Source: Polyporus tsugae
Lineage: Eukaryota > Basidiomycota > Agaricomycetes > Polyporales > Polyporaceae
Assembly (NCBI GenBank): GCA_024305745.1
Contig: JAHRBS010000008.1
Location: forward strand, 372,001-436,000
Length of the DNA: 64,000 nucleotides
Reading direction: 5' to 3'
Shown here piece after piece: positions 56,185-64,000 of the stretch. Position numbers and translations under genes: made by a program. The notes below the pieces were generated by a model. The model worked only from the letters and a program-made list of their open reading frames with translations. It was not told where the DNA came from and did not search any database. Position 1 is the first letter of the stretch; every line of letters starts with the position of its first letter.

Positions 56185-58445
56185 TTAGATTATACCCCTT
56201 ACATGTAGTTGATGGCAGAATAAAGTTGTTATCGCATGTCCGTCCTCCACTACCCAACTCTCTTGAGCACAGTACATATACGTATACCTTGGCCTCGCCC
56301 CAGCGTATGCATCAGCCAAGCATCCTCCCTGAGTCCTTGCCCTGTGAAGTGGTGTCAGCTTTAAAATTTGCCCGCTGGGAAGAATGGCATGGATTGTCAG
56401 ACCAGGATCGCGCCTTGCCTTTGCGAATTGGGACCATGTTCCGTGCAGCTGAGCTCGGTGTGACGCACGAAGACGGGCATAGACAACGAGATGGCCGCGG
56501 AGCTCTCTTCGACCCGTAGTATAAAATCTCGGCAGTTGAGCCTGGACATTCCCGGGGGGTGGGGTCATCAGCGATGCTCTGAACCGAGCCTCGACGACGT
56601 ACGACGTGAGCAGCGCGTTGATGTCCACTGTCACGGTTGTGGGACGTCAGCAATAGGAATTCGCTTGTTTGAGCAACGCGCGAGGAGTCCGGGACGACGT
56701 ACGTTTGGCGATCAACATGTTGAAGAAAAGCACGTAGAATTCGGTAGGTGCGATAACATACTGGTTAATTACTTGGGGCGTAAGGGTTCGTCGACGACGG
56801 TGAGGCTGAGGGGTACTCACCGCAACGAAGTCCGCGATGACGAAGAGCCTGCACCCAGTGTGTGTGATTAGTTCGCCAAAGAGATATCGACCCAAGAGCG
56901 AGCGGGACACGAACGCAGAAAGCGAGCCAGTCGCGATGGTCAACATGACCAACCGGGAGATGATATCGTTTCCTCTGCGTTGTTCACACAGCACGTCCGA
57001 GTCAGCGACCACGCACAGGACAGACAACGCCGACGTCCTCACCTACCGCGGAGGTCGCTGCGTCTCTTCAACAGCTCAAACACGCCGGACGCTGATATCA
57101 GGATCCCGGTCGCGGCTTCCAGACCCAGGCCGGTGCTTCCGATATACTTCGGGGTCCGTTAGCATTCCCCGACTCCGCCCGTCCCACGCAACCGCCACGC
57201 AGCCTTGACGGGGAAGACATGCTACTTACGCGGAGCTGAAACGTAATATCTGACCTAGATAGGGTGCTGCTCCGACTGAAGCTGATGGACAGATGTCGCG
57301 TTATCAGTAGTAGCGATGCGATGGTCGTGTTGAGGTGGAACTCACAAGAAGGCCGGCCAGTCTGAAGACACATAAACATTATTAAAGATCCGAAGCCTGA
57401 TGACGTGCACCATTGGGACAAAGAAGAAGGGTACATACAGACGTTTAGGACTATGGGATGAATGACAGATTTGCGTTCCATGATCACGGTGAGCCGATGG
57501 TTCCAGCATGACGTCCGGTGCTTACCGAAGCGAGTTACATTCAGTATTCCCTGTCAAAAAATGCGTCAACCTAGGGCGCGGGTGTGGCCATGATGGAAGC
57601 AAGACTTACGATGGTAGCCGCCACATAGTAATTACGGCTGACTAGCGATGCATCTAGTAAGCACACTGAACGCATAAGACCCGAGTCGACGCACTCTTGA
57701 AGATCCGTACTGCGTAAAATCTATGAGAGCTATCGGTTGAGCGAGGGCTTCATAGGAGAGCGCTCAGCTCACGTTTTCACCAACAGCTGGACGAATGCCT
57801 GCAAACTCGGTTAGTTTGAAAGCATCCGCCTCGACGAGGCGTCGCTTACATTCAGAAGTATACCGCCCTGTCGCCAGTCGGGAGTCATTACACGCAACTC
57901 GACAGCATGGGGAATATGCATACTGGGATGCTCCTGAACGTGTCATCAGCAAGTGGTCATAATGAAGCCAGTTGACAACCATGAGACGCACCAAATGGAA
58001 ATTTCGGAAGACGCTGGATTTGTGAATCCGTCCACGAGGAAGTAATAGAAGACGTGGACCGCGAATGCTTCCTGGATGGAGTCGAGGGCCCTGGGCTTAT
58101 ATTAACCGCAGGGTTCCTTCGTATGAGGTGTTCCGTTTACACACCATAAGACGGCAACCTAGAACATAGGAGTCAAATAAGTTCCTATGCGAGAATCGTG
58201 ACGAGAATGCAACTTACAAGATACTTGACGCTTGGCGAGTCCCTGTTGGACCGCGGTGATCGGTAGTACTGGAAGGCTTGTATGCAGGTAATGCCATAGA
58301 CACTAGTAAACGGCAATAATCAGAATGAACGCGGTTCACCGAGTAAGTCAACGAGTACTCACATGGACGTGACCACGACGCCAAGGTAGCCAATGCCTAT
58401 GGTGCTGAACCTATCGGAGAGGGATGCATTTGCGTCGGACTCCAT
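56185..58445 (-). CDS. DUF6534-type multi-pass membrane protein, copy B (possibly decayed)
   Basis: Starts at ATG 58445 (MESDANASLSDRFSTIGIGY, then LGVVVTS) and is split into many short exons. Recognisable pieces: YGITCIQAFQYYRSPRSNRD, RALDSIQEAFAVHVFYYFLV, DGFTNPAS, QAFVQLLVKT, FYAVRIFKSASTRVL, DASLVSRNYYVAATI, then the DUF6534 part: a helix before GNDIISRLVMLTIATGSLSA, LFVIADFVA, YVIAPTEFYVLFFNMLIAK. A phase-1 intron then leads to LDINALLTSYVVEARFRASL and a long tail to a stop at 56185. The family is a basidiomycete seven-helix membrane protein of unknown role. Several exon joins could not be confirmed, and the second half of the N-terminal region looks eroded, so it may be a pseudogene. 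Confidence 0.6.
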
Positions 58446-59380
58446 GGTGTTCGACGCTACGCTGGGAGACCGGCGAGGGAATGATAGTGGAGGACGAGCT
58501 GCGGGAGTCGACTTTAATGCTGGCCCGCGGACGCAAGAATGGGGTTTCTGAACTCTATCGCCACGCGAAGATCGTTGATCTTGGCTCTCGAAGATAATCG
58601 TCACGACGGTCCGGATTGAACAACTTCGGATATCAGTTCGTTAAGATGGGCCGGGATCCAAGAGCCCATTCTCCTCGTTCTATTAAACGATTGTAAGTGA
58701 CATGAATCACATAAAGATATGCTTCTGGTGCCTTCAACCATACAACCACCTGTGGTGTCTTCTTGGGCTCAGGCCGCAGCGCCGCCGGGGAGGCACAGCG
58801 TTCACCCGGTGAGGCAGCTTACATATCTTGAAGTTTGGAGTCACCGCTTGTCAATTCTCGCTGCGAAGTGCCCACGGATCCGGTGACATCGAGGCCAGAA
58901 TGGACAAGGGTCTCACATTGACCGTTCCATGCGTGTCGGAGTGCCAGTGGGAGGCAGTGTCGAGAGCAGGGCGCGGAGCCATTGTGGCGTTGAGAGTTCA
59001 ATTGACCCCACGTGCACGTGGCCGGCCGCTCCTTGCCTCCGAGGAGTCTGCCGGTTCTCCGAGTCGCTGACTTCAAACTTTCGCAAGCAGGGAAGGGCCT
59101 GGCCGGAGTCCGTACGCTCTGGTTACTTATGCATCAATACCCGAGCCATATGCAACGAGAACGCTCGCATATCAGGTTATGCGGCCGGCTTGGAAGCCAT
59201 CATCCAGCCGCGGGTACTGTCGGGCCGCAGCAGCATGTCCAGGCGTCCAGAATCGAGAACGTTGCAATTCTTGAACAAGGCGCGCCCGCTAGCTTGATAC
59301 ACCTTCGTACACTACCTGAAACCCGCCGGTGATCAACGAATCCTTCCTCGATGCTCCAGGGGTCGGGATGCCTAGCCCAG
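58446..59380. other. Spacer between DUF6534 copies
   Basis: No gene recognised. A TATTAAA-like site (about 58680) is the only promoter-like feature. The open frames at 58819-59332 show no family features. Confidence 0.35.
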
Positions 59381-59831
59381 TCACACGACGTAGGGTTCGT
59401 CAACGACGACCTTGCGCTGCATCATACATGAGGTGAGCGGCGCACTCCAGAGTCCGTCACCTACGAAGAACGCGCATGCGGCGACGCTTACCGCGATCTC
59501 TTGGTCATCTGTACCGGCACGCTCGCTTCCGGTCCTGCATTCCTCTGCGGAGTGACTCGCGCTGAGGGTGCACGAAATCGTCTTGGGGTCGTTGTGGATA
59601 CAGATCGCGCTCGGCCCAGAGCCGTCCCGGACGAATTGGCGAGAGTTCAGTCTGTGGGATGTCAGGTCATTGGCATTCGAGGTCATACGGCGGCAACGCG
59701 GCGGTTGAACAACGCACGATGTCGGAACGGCGTTGGCGTCCACTACATGCAGGTTTGTCAGTATGATACGTCCGGAAAACCAGAGGATGCTTACGCTTCG
59801 CGATCAAGAAGTTGAAAAATAGGACGTAGAA
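59381..59831 (-). pseudogene. DUF6534 gene fragment, copy C (C-terminal end only)
   Basis: Minus strand: directly after a TGA comes FYVLFFNFLIAK, the last membrane helix. A GTAAGC donor and TGTAG acceptor follow, then LDANAVPTSCVVQPPRCRRM and a Ser/Thr-rich tail to TGA 59381-59383. The intron sits at the same codon and in the same phase as in copy B. No N-terminal exons are seen upstream (59.84-60.8 kb), so this is a truncated duplicate. Confidence 0.65.
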
Positions 59832-60800
59832 TCACTGCGTGAAGGCGGTACTTTGTTCACCCCATCCGAGACCAGGTCGTTCAAGGTTGTTCACGGTGCA
59901 CGACATTGCGTCGCGAAGGCCTGGAGGGGGTTACCTCGCCGATCGTCGTTCGGGGGGTTGCTAGGTGACTTCGTGCAGGGAGTCGCAATCTGTGCTCGCT
60001 CTGGGTTGTTCAAGGAAGAACGAGGTCATGTTGCACAAGCGAACAACTGTAAACGAGGTGCCTCACAGCCGGGTGCTGCGACAATTACAGGCGAGATTTT
60101 GCGATATAATCATACGATTCGATCTGAGCGGGCCAATATGTACTGCAGAGCCAATATTCATTATTTGGGCATCATATGTATAGAGTACCGTACAACAATT
60201 AAAACTACAGTGAGCCGCGCAGCACAACGTGTACGTTGTCCTGCCAGTGAGCCCGGTAGTCCGTTTCACCAGATACTCAAGCGATCACTCACCAATAAGG
60301 TCAATGTTGTGAACAACTTGTAGGTAGCGAAGACGGGGGATGGACGGAGTTACGCGTCCTCCGAGGCTCCGGTGAGTGCGAGGTAGAGCACGGTACAGTA
60401 TGTCTCCTGCGGAAGATCACATTGTCAAGGCTCCTCTCATACCAGAGAGTCAGACAAAGCTCAGGTACCTCTTGGTTGGACGATGTGATCCAAGCCAGGG
60501 AGACCAAGAACAAGACAAATGAAATCAATTACTCACTAGGCTATCTTCAACGTGTGCGTGAACCGCCAACCTGACGGCGACGTGAGCTTCCAAGCCCTTC
60601 GCACCAATGTCCAGTCTCCACACTCCGTTCAGCACTGAGGGGGGCGTACGAATGGCTCCACCACAGTTGAAGCTTCGCACCAGTGGTACGTTTCACAGAG
60701 GGATTGCGAGGATGCGAGGGATCAATGCTCAGCAGCCACGATGTCGGAAGGGAAGCCGGAGGGAGGCTTGAGGATTTGGTGTTACGGATGCGGGTCATGT
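59832..60800. other. Spacer between DUF6534 copies
   Basis: No recognisable gene. Scraps of open frame only. Confidence 0.35.
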
Positions 60801-62883
60801 CTAAGTTATGTCGTGTTGCCTATGGACAGGAGCAAGTGTTATATACGGAAATGGCCGCTTGTTCAAGCAAGAGAAAGTAGGCAGGCAGCACGATCCGGTC
60901 GACGTTGTGTACTTAGGAGGTATGAACGAGGTCAAACTAGGCGCGCTCGTTTGGAGTCGTCCGAGATCAACTCGCCGCGTGCTAACGCGCTTATATCGGC
61001 TGGGCTGAGCGCTGAGCGCTGAACGAGGAGGACCAATCTCACCTCGCTCAGACTCGTCAAGCCCCCATACATTAGGTTGTTCAGGCCGGAACAAGCTAGC
61101 ATCGCTCGGTCTGTGCAACTCTGTTTCGTCCCCTTTACTCACCTCGAACGAGGTTATCTCAAACGATGAACTACATTGTACACCTCGCGTCGCTTCACGT
61201 CGTTCGGGGCGCCCGAGGTTCATGAAAAACGCAGTGAATGTATCAGGGGAAGTGAGATACTGTGCAAAGATGTGATCAGAAACAGCAACGAAGGAGCGGA
61301 CGTGACGAAGATGAACACTCACAGCGATTAGATTCGCCGTCGCGATGAGGCTGTAAAGTTAAATGGAAGATTGAGTAGACGTCGGACAACAGCGAAACCG
61401 AATACTGACGTAGAAAGCATTCCAGTAGCGACCGTGAGCAAGATCAGCCTCGAAAGCATGTCTCCCGACCTAATTCCGAGTCGTAGATCGATCCGGTTCA
61501 GTGCCGTAACCACGCACCCGTATGGGGAGACTTACCTCCGCAATCCGTTCCGGCGTTCACGCTGAAGATAGTACGTCATGCAGCTTGATATCAACAGGTC
61601 ACAAGTGACTTCGAGAGCTAAGCCCGACGATCCGAAAGGCTGCCACCGTGCGTCAGCGCCAAACTTGCGGTCCGACAAGAACAACAGCACGCCAACCTTG
61701 AGCTGAACTTCCACTGTGATGAGGTCGTCGTTGAGCGCAAAGAACCTGATATATCTGCTTGAGCATGTGTCAATCGGAAAGGGGCAAGAGCCTACGAGCG
61801 AATTGGGTAGTCTGAAGAGATCCCCGCCGAGACGAAAGTGCGTTCAGTTCCATGCTCTCTGCGAGCTAGATGCGATGGCTATGCACGTACAGAAGTTCAT
61901 GACTGTTTAAAAGAGACCGTATAATACTGTCAGAGTCATGTTGTGCGAAAGGCAATCCGCCACGCACCCAAGCGGCCGGCGTTGACTATCGCCTGAACGG
62001 TGTGAATGAGGTGAGTGTGACGGCTGTCTGAAAACGACATACGCACTCCGATCGTGGTCACATAGACGTTTCCACTCACTTCAAGCAGGAAAAAAAAATA
62101 AGCACGCGTCCATGAAGATGATTCAGCCAAGGACAACGCACGCTTCCATATCCGCATGAGGAAGAACCTTGGAGCAGAATGCGTAGTTAACACATATACC
62201 CCATAAGTCAGCAGAAAACTCACAATTTGACTAAACAGGATATGCAAGCCTGTGTCAGCTGGGCGATCAGTGGATTATGGCAACCACGAGGACGAGGACT
62301 ACCAACGTTGACCAATATCCCAGACTACGTCCCTTGTCTCATCATCCATGTTCGAATACGGAGTGACACAGGCGAGGACTTACGGGGAGGCTCCTGTCCA
62401 CAAATTTACGAGTTCAGCAGCGTACAAATGAGGCTGCGTGAAATGCGTACCAGATGGATATCAGGAGACCCAAAGGGTTGTCGAAATTGTTGACGAGGAA
62501 GAAATATAATGCGTGCACGGCCAAGACCTCTTGAAGTGTGTCGAGTATCCTGCACAGGGCCCTTAGTGCGAAGCATTTGAATGGGCACAGCTGGAGAATA
62601 CCATAGGCAGAGTACCTTGCCCGAACAATGTCAATTTTGGAAGCACTGAACGGATCCATGGGAGACCACATACGAGGTATTTGACCAGCGCAATGTCGGT
62701 CTTGGCGCGGGGAGAGCGGTAGTACTGGAATGACTGTATGCAAGTGATGCCATAGATTCTGCGCCGCCGGTGTTAGACTTGCCCGGACATACGACTAGTG
62801 TACACTTACATTGAAGTAAGGACAACCCCGAGATATCCTACACCTATCGTGCCGCCACGATTGAAGTGATACGTAGCTGACAT
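60801..62883 (-). CDS. DUF6534-type multi-pass membrane protein, copy A
   Basis: ATG 62883 opens MSATYHFNRGGTIGVGYLGV, then VLTS. After a GTAAGT...GCAG intron: YGITCIQSFQYYRSPRAKTD, IALVKYL. Then LCRILDTLQEVLAVHALYFF and LVNNFDNPLGLLISIW; further exons (about 62.0-61.7 kb) are less clear. The DUF6534 core is well kept: SGLALEVTCDLLISSCMTYY, LQRERRNGLRR, then GDMLSRLILLTVATGMLS, LIATANLIA, YLTSPDTFTAFFMNL and a tail REATRGVQCSSSFEITSFE. Seven membrane helices are expected, probably at the plasma membrane; role unknown. The stretch that follows FFMNL in copies B and C (LDxNAxxTS) is absent here, suggesting a small deletion. The same open frame runs on to a TAG at 60801. Exact exon borders are not all proven. 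Confidence 0.7.
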
Positions 62884-64000
62884 CGACGTTGAGGAGCAGA
62901 CTAACGAGGATGAGTGGGTTCTCGGGGACTTGCAAGGTGAGGAAGGTCGACGTCTGCGCTTTCTAGTGAGGGAGTGCCTGCGAAGAGATAGGACGGATTA
63001 TAAGAGCGGTCAATGAGAGATGCCGGAGAGAATGGTAAATCGCCTACCTCCCTAAGTCCCATCGTGAGCTTTAGCACAGATCCCGAGGTCAGGAGTCAAA
63101 CCTTCTTCATCCCGGCAGCCTCGTTTGCTTACAGACCAACGTGCTCGCAGAGAATGACAGATGGTCATACTATCTTCGCTTGGGAATCCCTTCTGCCAAA
63201 CCTATGTCATAGAGTGGAAGAATGAGGCACGTCAGTTGGATTGAGTTCCTTCCTGCTGCCCACATTGACATGGCGCTGTTAAAATTTGAGAACCCTCGGC
63301 CGTTACGCCAAGGATAGCAGTCTTACGGCAACCATGGAGCATCCTCACGCTTCGAAGGTATTCTAACACGACGTGGACGTGAGCGTACCAGACCCTGATG
63401 TAGGGCGATCCTGAAACACCGAGCCTTCTAAGTTCTGTCTGTTCTGGTTCGCCCACGGCCGTAGTGAACGGGAGCTTTACTATGACGATGAGGAATCTAC
63501 GGCTCAAAATCCCTGGAAGAAAGAGCTAAGTGAGCAACCTTGGGCGAAGACATGTACAGTTGCAACGAACCTAAAAAATGCTCGGACATCGCCAGCAGAA
63601 AGGCGTCACTGTTTCGGTTCTGCTTCAGCGGAAATAAAGCGATGGGACAGTCCACGACAGAGAGTATTAGTGAGGAGCTCATGATGATCATCGCAGACGG
63701 CGGGTGGCAACGTTAACCAGGTCCGACGTGTTCGAACTTCGCGACGACTGGCACAGCGCCGGCGTTGGAGCGCCTGTTGCCCGTGTTCCCGGAAAGTGGG
63801 CTTTTTCCACCCTTCTCCCTCCATGTCGCACCATGCAAAACTATGTTATTCTCTCGGACCATGAACCGCCTCTGTAGCACCAGCTGCATGTGCTCAATCA
63901 CCTCCTACGCGCTCAGACTTGGCAACATCTCACATTACTCTGCCAGGCAACCCTCTTCCATCACACATCCTGCCACCTTCTGTCTCACGAGAGGTCCCCA
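62884..64000. other. Right end; possible F-box-like fragment on the minus strand
   Basis: Minus strand from about 63720: LPPAVCDDHHELLTNTLCRG resembles an F-box start (L-P-x-x-x-x-D), with SEHFLGSLQLYMSSPKVAHL and, nearer the left, TELRRLGVSGSPYIRVWYAH. The frames do not join cleanly. It could be a decayed F-box gene continuing past 64000. Weak call. Confidence 0.25.

Noticed and set aside
1..64000. CRISPR arrays, operons, rRNA or tRNA genes
   Set aside because: No regularly spaced repeats or RNA-gene signatures were seen; the intron-rich genes show a eukaryotic genome. A tRNAscan or Rfam search was not possible.

Overview
The window looks like nuclear DNA of a filamentous basidiomycete, most likely an Agaricomycete (Polyporales-like). 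Reasons: genes are split by very short introns (about 48-110 bp, GTGAGT/GTAAGT donors, some CTAAC/CTGAC branch points), the DNA is moderately GC-rich, and the recognisable proteins belong to families expanded in mushrooms: F-box proteins, DUF6699 proteins, DUF6534 multi-pass membrane proteins and C2H2 fingers with a CCGVP motif. All calls are by eye. Many open frames are shadows of other genes or chance.

Layout. 1-13 kb: the 3' end of an F-box/LRR-like gene, a DUF6699 gene with an in-frame stop, a good two-exon DUF6699 gene (9.6-10.5 kb), and long gene-poor stretches holding exon-like scraps. 13.4-18.1 kb: the best gene of the window, mitochondrial DNA polymerase gamma (MIP1/POLG type, minus strand), followed upstream by a small gene with a mitochondrial-type N-terminus. 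19-26 kb: two more DUF6699 genes around a poorly resolved region. 30-35 kb: an intact F-box gene with a GC-AG intron, a possible small two-exon gene, then a decayed WD40 gene and a decayed F-box gene. 37-44 kb: two DUF6699 genes flanking a 1.6-kb inverted-repeat transposon that splits another reading frame. 46-54 kb: three broken copies of one C2H2-finger gene, a Cys-rich exon pair, an intact F-box gene and a four-exon gene with a duplicated Cys/His motif. 54-56 kb: a small ORF and a multi-exon gene. 56-63 kb: a minus-strand array of three DUF6534 genes or fragments.

How the parts relate. There is no operon-like system. The pattern is lineage-specific families being duplicated and eroded around one conserved housekeeping gene. 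The most interesting recurring signal is a short N-terminal element, [KR]-x-V-x-[FW]-A-[DEN], in five of the seven DUF6699-type loci or exons examined for it. It fits the RVxF docking motif for protein phosphatase 1, which suggests (inference) that part of this uncharacterised family may be PP1-binding proteins.
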